Shown here piece by piece: positions 54,541-62,643 of a stretch of 64,000 nucleotides of DNA. The position numbers were made by a program, and so were the translations under genes. Under the pieces are notes generated by a model. It was not told where the DNA came from. It saw only the letters and a program-made list of their open reading frames with translations, and made no database searches. The first letter of the stretch is position 1, and every line of letters begins with the position of its first letter. This DNA comes from Flavobacteriales bacterium (GTDB lineage: Bacteria; Bacteroidota; Bacteroidia; Flavobacteriales_F; PHOS-HE28), in assembly GCA_016705955.1 (NCBI GenBank), contig JADJKO010000003.1, positions 124,001 through 188,000 on the forward strand, given 5' to 3'.

Positions 54541-54729
54541 TCATTTCACAGGAGGAATATCCAGTTGCTTGCAGATCTTGTCACAGAGCAGGTCGGCCAG
54601 TTCGCGGTGCCTGCCGACCGCTGTTCGCTTCTTGTTGGCCGGGTTCAGGTAGATCGCGTGGTTCCCTCCTTCCCGCATCAGCACACAACCATGGCGCTCG
54701 AGGTGCTTGATCAGCACAAGCCGTTTCAT
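54541..54729 (-). CDS. hicA: HicA-type mRNA interferase toxin
   Basis: A 62-residue protein with the HicA double-stranded-RNA-binding-like fold: KHLERHGCVLMREGGNHAIY with the catalytic His in GGNHAIYLNP, then GRHRELADLLCDKICKQL. HicA toxins cleave mRNA and are neutralised by HicB. The stop lies 34 nt before preA and the start abuts the hicB stop. Confidence 0.88.
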   Translation of the reverse strand: MKRLVLIKHLERHGCVLMREGGNHAIYLNPANKKRTAVGRHRELADLLCDKICKQLDIPPVK

Positions 54730-54945
54730 TCAAGCCACCTTCAGGTCCGCCCGTGATACGTCGCGTCCAGCGTTGTCCAAGGCAGCTTGTTCCTTGTTGG
54801 CCAGAAAGAGTTGCTCCATCGCGTCCCGAAGGTTCTCCATGAGTTCTTCCTTGGTACGCCCTTGGGAGATCACCTCGGGAAGTTCCTCCAATTGGCCGAC
54901 GAGCCATCCATCCGGTGACCGCTCGATGATCGCTGTGAGTTGCAT
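54730..54945 (-). CDS. hicB: HicB-type antitoxin
   Basis: A 71-residue protein with a HicB-like RNase-H-fold core (TAIIERSPDGWLVGQLEELP, GRTKEELMENLRDAMEQL). It is shorter than most HicB proteins and ends before a clear DNA-binding domain, so autorepression is uncertain. The antitoxin precedes the toxin; they abut. It has its own promoter box (54963-54970). Confidence 0.85.
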   Translation of the reverse strand: MQLTAIIERSPDGWLVGQLEELPEVISQGRTKEELMENLRDAMEQLFLANKEQAALDNAGRDVSRADLKVA

Positions 54946-54962
54946 GAGTTCTCAGTGTCTTT

Positions 54963-54970
54963 CAAATGTA
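54963..54970 (-). promoter_or_regulatory. -7 promoter box for hicBA
   Basis: TACATTTG on the minus strand is an exact TAnnTTTG match, 17 nt before hicB and inside the preT-hicB gap. It suggests the pair is transcribed independently of preT. Confidence 0.45.
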
Positions 54971-54983
54971 CGGCCGGTAGGAA

Positions 54984-56327
54984 TCACTTCTTCAGGTACG
55001 CATCGATCCCGTGCGCTGCCTTCTTCGCTTCTGCAGCCGCATTAACAACCTCAACCCCACCGTTCACAGCATCTCCCGCTGCGAAGTACTTCGGATTGTT
55101 GGTTTGGTAGTGCTCGTTCACTACAATGCGACCGCGGTTGTCGAGGATGCGGCCTTTGTGATCAAGCTCCAAGCCTTTCACCTGTTCGAGCAGTTCCACC
55201 TGTTTGCCTTGTCCGGTGCCAAGCAGCACCATATCACACGGCTCCACGAACTCACTCCCAGCGATCGCTTCGATCTTGCCGTAAGCCGCTTTGTTCCGGA
55301 TGAATTTCACGCCGGTCACTGACCCGTTGCCCATGATCTCCAAGGGCGTCACGTTGAACAAAGCTTTCGCTCCACTCTTCTTCGCGAGGTCGAACTCGAA
55401 GCTGTACGCACCCATCTCATCCGGACCACGACGGTAGGCGATCAGCACGCTTTCCGCGCCCATGCGACAGCTTTCGCTCGCTGCGTCCATCGCGGTGTTG
55501 CCGCCACCGAGCACGATCACCTTGGTGCCGATCGGCGTCTTGTGGTGCATCATGCGCAGGTCCTCCACGTACTCCAGCGCGCCGATCACGCCTTGCTTGT
55601 CCTCGCCCGGCACACCCAAAGTGGATGTTCCGCCCAAGCCGATGCCGATGAAAATGGCGTCGTAGCCTCTCTCCAACCTGTCAAAATCAGCGCGACCCTC
55701 GATGGGCTTGTTGTAGTGGATGTTGAACTCGAACTGGTCCCGCAGGTAACTGACCTCATCCAACGCTTGTTGGTTGGTGAGCTTGTACGGCGCCACACCA
55801 TACACGCAAAGTCCGCTGGGTTTGGCCTTCGCTTCGAAGATCTCCACCGCGTGACCCAGCATCCGAAGCTCGCATGCTGCCGAGATCCCCGCCGGTCCAG
55901 CGCCGATCACCGCGACCTTCTTTCCGGTGCTCTGGCCCATGCGGAACAGCTTCTTCTTCGTTCGGATCACCAGTTCCGTGGCATGCGCCTGCAATCGCCC
56001 GATCTCGATCGGCTTCACGTCGCTGTGTATGTACACGCACGCGCCCTCGCACAACTCCTCGGTGGGGCAGACGTTCCCGCAGGCATGGCCCATCCAGTTG
56101 CTGTCGAAGATCGTCTTGGCGGCGCCGTCCTTGTTGTCGCTGTTGATCTGCCGGATGAAGAGCGGGATGTCGATCCCCGTGGGGCACGCGGTGATGCACG
56201 GCGCATCGTAGCAGTACAGGCAGCGGGAGCTCTCGTAGTAGGCTTCCGTGTCCGTCATCAACGGCTTCTTCGGGTGGAAGTTCGCCGCGAACTCGGCTTC
56301 GGTGGTGGGTTTCTTGAATTCTGCCAT
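54984..56327 (-). CDS. preT: NAD(P)-dependent oxidoreductase PreT (dihydropyrimidine dehydrogenase)
   Basis: A 447-residue flavoprotein: N-terminal Fe-S cluster cysteines (RCLYCYDAPCITACPTGIDI and CGNVCPTEELCEGACV), FAD-binding GAGPAGISAACELRMLGH near 142, NAD(P)-binding VLGGGNTAMDAASES near 272, and a C-terminal second flavin motif (NPKYFAAGDAVNGGVEVVNA). It transfers electrons from NAD(P)H to PreA. Full length for the family. Confidence 0.92.
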   Translation of the reverse strand: MAEFKKPTTEAEFAANFHPKKPLMTDTEAYYESSRCLYCYDAPCITACPTGIDIPLFIRQINSDNKDGAAKTIFDSNWMGHACGNVCPTEELCEGACVYIHSDVKPIEIGRLQAHATELVIRTKKKLFRMGQSTGKKVAVIGAGPAGISAACELRMLGHAVEIFEAKAKPSGLCVYGVAPYKLTNQQALDEVSYLRDQFEFNIHYNKPIEGRADFDRLERGYDAIFIGIGLGGTSTLGVPGEDKQGVIGALEYVEDLRMMHHKTPIGTKVIVLGGGNTAMDAASESCRMGAESVLIAYRRGPDEMGAYSFEFDLAKKSGAKALFNVTPLEIMGNGSVTGVKFIRNKAAYGKIEAIAGSEFVEPCDMVLLGTGQGKQVELLEQVKGLELDHKGRILDNRGRIVVNEHYQTNNPKYFAAGDAVNGGVEVVNAAAEAKKAAHGIDAYLKK

Positions 56328-56449
56328 GAGATGGGAACGGAACGCTGAGGGTGCTGGCCTTAGTGATCAGCAATGACTTGGGTTGCAATGGCTGTTGAAC
56401 GGATCGCGGATAGTGCGGTGATCGAGCGGTTCAAGATGGACATTGACCA

Positions 56450-57055
56450 AATCTAAGTGGTGTTCGTGATCGCACGGGAGCGGCCCGCGAGGACTGGACC
56501 GGGATGGACACGACCATCGCGATCGTGGATGAGACCGTCACCATGACCTATCACGGCATCGAGCGGCGGCGCTTCACCGTTCTCCTCGACTTCTGTCCAG
56601 TACAAGGTGAGGATCCGTTTCTAACACCGATGTACTGGGTGGAGGGCATCGGCTCGTTGCTTCATCCTTTCTATCCACTGATATGCATATGCGGAGGTTG
56701 CGAGACCAGCTTGGCGCTGGCTTGTTCCGACAGCTCAGGTGTGGCCTTTTACCGCAGCACGCCGAACGTCACCTGCCACCAGAACGTCGGCTTTGAGGAT
56801 GGGCCGATCGAACACGACCGCGCTTTCACCGTCACGGTTGATGGGAACGGCCAGTTGTTTCTTTCCCTCCCCCGGTCCTTCACCCAAGGAGCATTGTCCC
56901 TGTTCGATGCGACCGGTCGTGTGGTTCGGAATACACGAACAACGGCGCTCACATCCAGGATCTCTTGTGAATTGCTCGGCACCGGGATCTTCCTCGCGGT
57001 GCTGACCGATGACAATGGCCAGCGGTGGACCACCCGATGGGTGAACGAACCCTAG
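56450..57055 (+). pseudogene. Fragment of a T9SS cargo protein
   Basis: The frame is open from 56447, just after a TGA, but has no signal peptide and no plausible start upstream (ATG 56504 is internal-looking). The readable part contains DRTGAAREDWTGMDTTIAIV, then FYPLICICGGC and a C-terminal T9SS-like sorting domain (LSLFDATGRVVRNTRTT, GTGIFLAVLTDDNGQ). The family's long N-terminal region is missing, so this is a 3' remnant, like the one at 856-1283. Confidence 0.55.
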
Positions 57056-57137
57056 CCCCGCGTTCCTCAACTTCTCGCTATTCCGTTCCGCTAATTACCG
57101 GAAGCGTGGACATTCCGGCTAGCGGCATTCAGCATTC
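57056..57137. other. Intergenic stretch before the minisatellite
   Basis: About 80 nt between the T9SS fragment and the 21-bp repeats. Nothing recognised. Confidence 0.4.
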
Positions 57138-57431
57138 TTGCAGAAGGCTTCCTCGTTCTTGCAGTGGGCTTCCCCGTTCTTGCGGCGAGCTTCCCAGTTC
57201 TTGCAGTGGGCTCCCCCGTTCTTGCGGTGGGCTTCCCCGTTCTTGCGGTACCCTCCCCTGTTCTTACAGTACGCTTCCCGGTTCTTGCGGTACGCTTCCC
57301 AGCTCTTGCGGTACGCTCCCCTGTTCTTACAGTACGCTTCCCGGTTCGTGCGGTACGCTTCCCAGCTCTTGCAGTAAGCCTCCCCGTTCGTGCGGTACGC
57401 TCCCCTGTTCTTACAGTACGCTTCCCGGTTC
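57138..57431. repeat. 21-bp minisatellite, 14 tandem copies
   Basis: Fourteen head-to-tail 21-bp units plus a partial fifteenth, of the form TTRCRGTRSGCTYCCCNGTTC. Because 21 is divisible by 3 and the unit has no stop, reading frames stay open on both strands. On the minus strand they give a 7-residue repeat of the type N-R-E-A-Y-C-K over residues about 15-110 of a 117-residue frame (57472-57119). No ribosome-binding site or homology supports translation. Confidence 0.9.
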
Positions 57432-57576
57432 GTGCGGTAGGGATCTCCGAACGCACAGAGGCCTGCACCCACCTGCCTAGCGACTCATCGGACAATACCG
57501 CTACCCGGTCCTCTTACCCTTCAGACCTCAAGGACCTGCTGCCCATTTGCCCGGAACCGCCCCGTCCACAGTGGGA
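57432..57576. other. Intergenic stretch after the minisatellite
   Basis: About 145 nt with one degenerate repeat unit at the left and nothing else recognised; the cpsB-type gene ends at 57577. Confidence 0.4.
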
Positions 57577-58326
57577 TCACAGCCCCGCGTTCAGCAACTT
57601 CCCGCTCGCAAGCAGCTTGTGCAGGTAAGGCCGCCCAAGCGTGTGCTTCATGGCCTCGACGTGGCCCATGCTGTGGCAATCGCTGCCGACGAGTTCATAG
57701 GCGCCCGCATCGATCAACTTCTCCGCGACCTGTTTGGCCTGCGGGCCGTACGCTCCTGCCAAGGCGATCATGTTCAGTTGGAAGAGCACACCACGCTCCT
57801 TCAACCGCTCATACTTGGCGAAGTCGTTGTACCAGAAACTGTAGCGCTCGGGGTGCGCGAGCACCGGCTTGTAGCCTTGTGTCTGCATCTGGAAGATCAC
57901 CGGGAGCAACACTTGCGGCTCACTCAGAAAAGGGAGCTCGAAGAGCAGAAGCTTGTCGCCGAAAGTGAGCACCTCCTTGCGCTGGATGCGTTGTTCCAGT
58001 TCGTGATCGAGATAGTACTCGGCGGCGGCATCCACTTCAATGTCCAGCCCGACGCGCTTCACTTCAGCACGCACTTTTTCCAATCCACCGAGAATGATCT
58101 CCGGCGTGTTCTTGTAACCATCGGCCATGCTGTGCGGGGTGGTCACCACTTTGCGGTAGCCGAGTTCGCGCATGGCGGTGAGCAGTTCGATGCTCTGCTC
58201 CAAAGTCTGCGAGCCGTCGTCGATGCCGGGGATGAAGTGCGAATGGATATCGCAGCGCAGCACGCTCAGGTCAGCATCGGGGAGCGATGCTTCCTTGGAA
58301 CCGAAGAGCTTGGCGAAGAGGCCCAT
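57577..58326 (-). CDS. CpsB/CapC-type tyrosine-protein phosphatase
   Basis: A 249-residue PHP-domain phosphatase. Metal-binding motifs in order: DIHSHFIPGIDDGSQTL near 28, VVTTPHSMADGYKN near 60, VLAHPERYSFWYND near 158 and LVGSDCHSMGHVEAM near 212. Members dephosphorylate tyrosine kinases that control capsule or exopolysaccharide assembly, matching the sugar cluster upstream. The active site is complete. Confidence 0.9.
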   Translation of the reverse strand: MGLFAKLFGSKEASLPDADLSVLRCDIHSHFIPGIDDGSQTLEQSIELLTAMRELGYRKVVTTPHSMADGYKNTPEIILGGLEKVRAEVKRVGLDIEVDAAAEYYLDHELEQRIQRKEVLTFGDKLLLFELPFLSEPQVLLPVIFQMQTQGYKPVLAHPERYSFWYNDFAKYERLKERGVLFQLNMIALAGAYGPQAKQVAEKLIDAGAYELVGSDCHSMGHVEAMKHTLGRPYLHKLLASGKLLNAGL

Positions 58327-58345
58327 GCTAGCGCGGGAAATAAGA

Positions 58346-58400
58346 ATTCACCGCAGAGGCGCGGAGGACGCAGAGAGTACGCAAAGAAGAGGGCCGTAAG
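58346..58400. repeat. Half element of the CGCAGAG-type intergenic repeat
   Basis: A single arm of related words (CACCGCAGAGGCGCGGAGGA, then CGCAGAGAGTACGCAAAG) in the gap between rmlB and the cpsB-type gene. No full partner arm is seen, so this is a half or decayed copy. Confidence 0.6.
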
Positions 58401-58437
58401 CGGCCGTGAGTGCGCAGAGGAATGCCCTGGCCGCACA

Positions 58438-59511
58438 TCAGCGAGCGTACTGGGCTTCGTAGTAGCGGAGGTAGGCGCCGCTGGTCACGTGGTCCAGCCA
58501 TTCGGTGTTGGCGAGGTACCAGTCCACGGTGCGCTCCAGGCCGACCTCGAAGGTGATGCTCGGTTTCCAACCGAGGTCGTGTTCGATCTTGCTGGCGTCG
58601 ATGGCGTAACGGAGGTCGTGTCCGGCGCGATCGGTGACGTAGGTGATCAGCTTCGCACTCTCCCCTTCCGCGCGGCCAAGCTTCTGGTCCATGATGCGAC
58701 AGAGCAGGTGTACGAGGTCGATGTTCTTCCACTCGTTGTGGCCACCGATGTTGTAGGTCTCACCGTTCACGCCCTTGTGAAAGACGGCGTCGATCGCACT
58801 CGCGTGATCCTCCACCCACAACCAATCGCGCACGTTCTCGCCCTTGCCATAGACCGGCAGCGGTTTGTTGTTGCGGATGTTGTTGATGATGAGCGGGATC
58901 AGCTTCTCCGGGAAGTGATGGCTGCCGTAATTGTTGCTGCAGTTGCTCACCACGAACGGCAGCTTGTACGTGTTGCCGTACGCGCGCACGAAGTGGTCGC
59001 TCGCGGCCTTGCTGGCGCTGTACGGGCTCTGCGGATCGTACGATGTGGTCTCCAGGAAGAGGCTGTCGTCGTGGAGTGATCCGTAGACCTCATCGGTGCT
59101 CACGTGATAGAAGCGCTTGCCCTCGAACGCACCTTTCCATGCTTCGCGTGCCACGTTCAAGAGGGTGACAGTACCGATCACGTTCGTATTGACGAAGGAC
59201 ATGGGATCGCTGATGCTGCGGTCCACATGACTTTCGGCAGCGAGGTGGATGACACCATCGATCGCATGTTCAGCAAACACCTTGGCAACGGCAACCGCGT
59301 CGCAGATGTCGGCCTTCACGAAGGTGTAGTTCGCAGCGCTCTCGACATCCCGAAGGTTCTCCAAGTTGCCCGCGTAGGTGAGCGCATCGAGGTTGATGAT
59401 GCGGTACTGAGGGTACTTCGTGACGAAGCGCCGAACGACATGGCTGCCGATGAATCCGGCGCCACCGGTGATGAGGATCCGCCGTTCGGCGGACGAGGTG
59501 TTGCCTTGCAT
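58438..59511 (-). CDS. rmlB: dTDP-glucose 4,6-dehydratase
   Basis: A 357-residue short-chain dehydrogenase/reductase. The NAD-binding GGAGFIGSHVVRRF lies near 16, the catalytic motif FYHVSTDEVYGSL near 138 and the YxxxK pair in YSASKAASDHF near 165. It converts dTDP-glucose to dTDP-4-keto-6-deoxyglucose, the first shared step to rhamnose and other deoxysugars. The other rml genes are not in this window. It sits between two hairpin-repeat gaps. Confidence 0.93.
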   Translation of the reverse strand: MQGNTSSAERRILITGGAGFIGSHVVRRFVTKYPQYRIINLDALTYAGNLENLRDVESAANYTFVKADICDAVAVAKVFAEHAIDGVIHLAAESHVDRSISDPMSFVNTNVIGTVTLLNVAREAWKGAFEGKRFYHVSTDEVYGSLHDDSLFLETTSYDPQSPYSASKAASDHFVRAYGNTYKLPFVVSNCSNNYGSHHFPEKLIPLIINNIRNNKPLPVYGKGENVRDWLWVEDHASAIDAVFHKGVNGETYNIGGHNEWKNIDLVHLLCRIMDQKLGRAEGESAKLITYVTDRAGHDLRYAIDASKIEHDLGWKPSITFEVGLERTVDWYLANTEWLDHVTSGAYLRYYEAQYAR

Positions 59512-59524
59512 GGTCAGCTCAGTT

Positions 59525-59595
<71 letters not shown>

Positions 59596-59599
59596 TGCA

Positions 59600-60898
59600 T
59601 TAGAGGCTCCAGTAATTGAGGTTCTTGATCTTCTTCCGGAAGACGCCTTTCAGGTCCACCAGCACGCCATTCGGCTTCATCATGCCCTTGAACCAAGCCT
59701 CGTCCTTGCTGGCGTACTCGCTGTGGTTCACCGCGACGATGATGGCATCGTACGGACCCTTCATCTCCGGTGCGAGCTTGTAGCCGTATTCGTGTTCCAC
59801 CTCGGCGGCGTCGGCGTGCGGATCGGTCACATCCACGGTGCAACTGAAACTCTTCAGCTCGTTCACCACATCGGCCACCTTGCTGTTGCGGATATCGGTC
59901 ACATTCTCCTTGAAGGTGGCACCCATCACCAGCACGCGCGCATCAGCGGGATTGGTACCTGCGGCGATGATCTTCTTCACCGTCTGCTTCGCGGTGTAGC
60001 CGCCCATGCTGTCGTTCACGAAACGACCCGCATCGATGATCTGGGCGTGATAGCCTAGCTCTTTCGCCTTATAGACGAGGTAGTACGGATCCACACCAAT
60101 GCAATGGCCACCGACGAGGCCCGGTTGGAATTTGAGGAAGTTCCACTTGGTTCCCGCCGCTTCCAACACGTCGTAGGTGTTGATGCCCATGCGGTTGAAG
60201 ATGATCGAGAGCTCGTTGATCAGCGCGATGTTCACATCACGCTGCGTGTTCTCGATGATCTTGGCAGCCTCGGCCACCTTGATGCTCGCCGCACGGTGTA
60301 CACCGGCCTTCACCACCAGTTCGTACACCTTGGCGATGATCTCCGCGCTTTCCGGATCGCAGCCGCTGCTCACCTTGATGATGCTCGACAGCGTGTGCTC
60401 CTTGTCACCGGGATTGATCCGCTCCGGTGAATAGCCCACCTTGAAGTCCTCGATGAACTTCAAGTTGCTCAGACGTTCGAGCAGCGGGACGCAATCCTCC
60501 TCTGTGCAGCCGGGATACACGGTGCTCTCGTACACCACATAGTCGTTCTTCTTCAGCACCTGCCCCACCGTGCGCGTGGCACCGAGCAGCGGTCCGAGGT
60601 CCGGGATGTTCTGGCTGTCGATCGGCGTGGGCACCGCCACGATGAAGAACTCCACATCCTTCAGATCCTCGAGATCGGCGGAGAAGTGGATGTCACACCC
60701 TTCGAATTCCTTCGCGTCCAATTCATTGCTCGGGTCCTCACCGCGACGCATCATGTCCACGCGGGTCTGGTTGATGTCGAAGCCCACGACCTTGATCTTG
60801 CGGGCAAAGGCCAGCGCGATCGGCAGACCCACATAGCCGAGGCCGATGACAGCCAACTTGGCCTCCTTCTTCACCAGCCTATCGTACAGATTGCTCAT
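59600..60898 (-). CDS. wbpA: UDP-sugar 6-dehydrogenase (WbpA/TviB-like)
   Basis: A 432-residue nucleotide-sugar dehydrogenase. The NAD-binding LAVIGLGYVGLPIALAFA lies near 14. The catalytic Cys is in GLVGGHCIGVDPYYLVY near 255, with the Lys/Asn active-site region ENTQRDVNIALINEL near 208. The sequence is nearest the UDP-N-acetylhexosamine branch (WbpA/TviB) rather than UDP-glucose dehydrogenases, making UDP-GlcNAcA for the WbpB/WbpD steps encoded upstream. The start at 60898 (MSNLYDRLVKKEAKL) is preferred; it overlaps the upstream gene by 20 nt. Confidence 0.88.
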   Translation of the reverse strand: MSNLYDRLVKKEAKLAVIGLGYVGLPIALAFARKIKVVGFDINQTRVDMMRRGEDPSNELDAKEFEGCDIHFSADLEDLKDVEFFIVAVPTPIDSQNIPDLGPLLGATRTVGQVLKKNDYVVYESTVYPGCTEEDCVPLLERLSNLKFIEDFKVGYSPERINPGDKEHTLSSIIKVSSGCDPESAEIIAKVYELVVKAGVHRAASIKVAEAAKIIENTQRDVNIALINELSIIFNRMGINTYDVLEAAGTKWNFLKFQPGLVGGHCIGVDPYYLVYKAKELGYHAQIIDAGRFVNDSMGGYTAKQTVKKIIAAGTNPADARVLVMGATFKENVTDIRNSKVADVVNELKSFSCTVDVTDPHADAAEVEHEYGYKLAPEMKGPYDAIIVAVNHSEYASKDEAWFKGMMKPNGVLVDLKGVFRKKIKNLNYWSL

Positions 60899-61913
60899 CC
60901 CTCTTTTGGTAAATGCGTTCAATGATCTCCACCACTTTCAAGCCTTCCAGCGCGTTGGTGGTGAGTGTGGTGTGGCCCCTCAAGGTATCCACCACGTTGT
61001 CTATGATGAAACCGTGGTTGTTCGCACTGCCCTTGTACGTGCCGTAGTCGTTGGCCGGATTGGTGGGCGCGAGTTCCGGCATGGTGTAGCCCTCGATGTG
61101 GCAGTACTCCACCTGGTCCATGTACTGCCCGCCGATCTTCACGCTGCCCTTGGCACCGATGATGGTCATGCTGCTTTCCATGTTCTTGTCCCACACGGCC
61201 GTGCTGTAATTGATGCAACCCATGCCGCCGTTGCGGAATCGGAAGTTCACCAGACCGCTGTCCTCGAAGGCGGTGAGATCCTTGTGTGCGAAGTCGGCGA
61301 ACTTCCCTTGGATGTCGGTGATGTCGCCGAAGAGCCAGTAGAGGATGTCCACGAAATGGCTGAATTGTGTGAAGAGCGTACCACCATCCAGGTCGGCGGT
61401 GCCTTTCCAGCTTCCCTTCTTGTAGTAGCGTGCGTCGCGGTTCCAGTAGCAGTTCACCTGCACCATGAACACATCGCCGAGCAGCCCTTGGTCCACCACG
61501 CCCTTGATCCATTGGCTGGGTGGCGAATAGCGGTTCTGCATGACACCGAACACGGTGCGATGCACTTGCAACGCTTTGTACAGCACCGCTTCGCAACTGG
61601 CCTTGGTGAGTGCCATCGGTTTTTCACACACCACATGCTTGCGTGCTTCAAGCGCCTTCAGGCTGAAGGGTGCGTGCAAGCCGTTCGGTGTGCAGATGTT
61701 CACTACTTCGATCGCCGGTACTTCGCGCAGCATGGTGTCCACATCCGAAAAGACCGGCACCCCCAATGCCTCCGCGCCGCTCTCCTTCGGCGGAAGGATA
61801 TCACACACCGCCACGAGTTCCGTTTCCGGGTGCCGCTGGATCATGTCCGCATGCCGCTTCCCGATGTGGCCCAGTCCGACCACCGCGAATTTGATCTTCT
61901 CCTGCGCTGTCAT
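60879..61913 (-). CDS. wbpB: Gfo/Idh/MocA oxidoreductase (WbpB/WlbA-like)
   Basis: A 344-residue NAD-dependent sugar oxidoreductase. The N-terminal Rossmann motif FAVVGLGHIGKRHADMI is near 10 and the family motif CEKPMALTKA near 95, followed by the C-terminal substrate domain. The gene order wbpD-wbpB-wbpA points to the UDP-GlcNAc(3NAc)A pathway, where this enzyme oxidises C3 of UDP-GlcNAcA. The aminotransferase of that pathway (WbpE-like) is not seen in this window. Confidence 0.85.
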   Translation of the reverse strand: MTAQEKIKFAVVGLGHIGKRHADMIQRHPETELVAVCDILPPKESGAEALGVPVFSDVDTMLREVPAIEVVNICTPNGLHAPFSLKALEARKHVVCEKPMALTKASCEAVLYKALQVHRTVFGVMQNRYSPPSQWIKGVVDQGLLGDVFMVQVNCYWNRDARYYKKGSWKGTADLDGGTLFTQFSHFVDILYWLFGDITDIQGKFADFAHKDLTAFEDSGLVNFRFRNGGMGCINYSTAVWDKNMESSMTIIGAKGSVKIGGQYMDQVEYCHIEGYTMPELAPTNPANDYGTYKGSANNHGFIIDNVVDTLRGHTTLTTNALEGLKVVEIIERIYQKRDEQSVR

Positions 61914-62500
61914 TCCGGGCTTGACCCGGAATCTCGCCGGGTGACATTACCATCCTTCAACTCGTACAGTTGCCCGCTTTCGGGGCATGTCGCTGCACCT
62001 TCCGCATTGAACTTCAACTTGTGGCCGAACTCGCTCATCCAACCGGTCTGCCGCGCAGGATTGCCCACGACCAATGCGTAGTCCGGTACTTCCTTGGTCA
62101 CCACCGCACCCGCGCCGATGAAGGCGAACCGCCCGATGTCGTGCCCGCAAACGATGGTGGCATTGGCCCCGATGGATGCGCCCTTTTTCACAAGCGTGCG
62201 AAGGTATTGGTCCCTCCGGGCCACGGCACTGCGCGGATTGATCACGTTCGTGAAGACCATGCTCGGCCCTAGGAACACATCGTCCTCGCACACCACGCCG
62301 GTGTAGATGCTCACGTTGTTCTGCACTTTTACATTGTTGCCCAGCACCACTTGCGGACTGATCACCACGTTCTGGCCGATGTTGCAATCGGCGCCGATGG
62401 TGCAACCGGGCATGAGGTGCGAAAAGTGCCAGATGCGCGTGCCCTCACCAATGGTCGCTCCTTCGTCTATGACGGCGGATGGGTGGGCGGTGTAGGGCAT
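61910..62500 (-). CDS. wbpD: Hexapeptide N-acetyltransferase (WbpD/WlbB-like)
   Basis: A 196-residue left-handed beta-helix acyltransferase with repeated [LIV]-G-x-x-x-x hexapeptides (IGEGTRIWHFSHLMPGCTIG, IGQNVVISPQVVLG, IGANATIVCGHDIG). Its closest pattern is WbpD/WlbB, which acetylates the 3-amino group of UDP-sugar uronates. Its stop overlaps the wbpB ATG (ATGA). It is the first gene of the cluster and its leader contains the unusual ladder of ATGs. Confidence 0.85.
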   Translation of the reverse strand: MPYTAHPSAVIDEGATIGEGTRIWHFSHLMPGCTIGADCNIGQNVVISPQVVLGNNVKVQNNVSIYTGVVCEDDVFLGPSMVFTNVINPRSAVARRDQYLRTLVKKGASIGANATIVCGHDIGRFAFIGAGAVVTKEVPDYALVVGNPARQTGWMSEFGHKLKFNAEGAATCPESGQLYELKDGNVTRRDSGSSPE

Positions 62501-62541
62501 GTGGGCATGTGGTCATGCGGGCATGTGTCCATGCGTTCATG
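62498..62541. repeat. Six CATG motifs at exact 8-bp spacing before wbpD
   Basis: CATG occurs at 62498, 62506, 62514, 62522, 62530 and 62538, exactly every 8 bp. On the minus strand this gives five extra ATGs in the wbpD leader, the sixth being the wbpD start itself. The unit is imperfect between the CATGs. Confidence 0.85.
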
Positions 62542-62549
62542 ACGGGGCG

Positions 62550-62557
62550 CGAAAGTA
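62550..62557 (-). promoter_or_regulatory. -7 promoter box for the wbp cluster
   Basis: TACTTTCG on the minus strand, just upstream of the ATG ladder; the transcript start is expected at about 62543-62545, so the leader would consist of the repeats. Confidence 0.45.
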
Positions 62558-62643
62558 CCGAAGGAAGAGGGATGCGGCGGGGGTGGTAGCCGAACCGAAA
62601 ACCCAAGCCCGAACGCAATGTTGGGATTCAAGTCTAGTCCTGT

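Noticed and set aside
53436..54710. Long plus-strand frame opposite preA
   Set aside because: His/Arg/Val-rich shadow of preA; crosses into hicA with no domain.
57138..57431. CRISPR array
   Set aside because: Units are contiguous 21-bp repeats with no unique spacers and no cas genes nearby.
57164..57628. Coding region on the plus strand of the minisatellite
   Set aside because: It is one of several stop-free frames that any 21-bp repeat without stops produces; no ribosome-binding site or homology.
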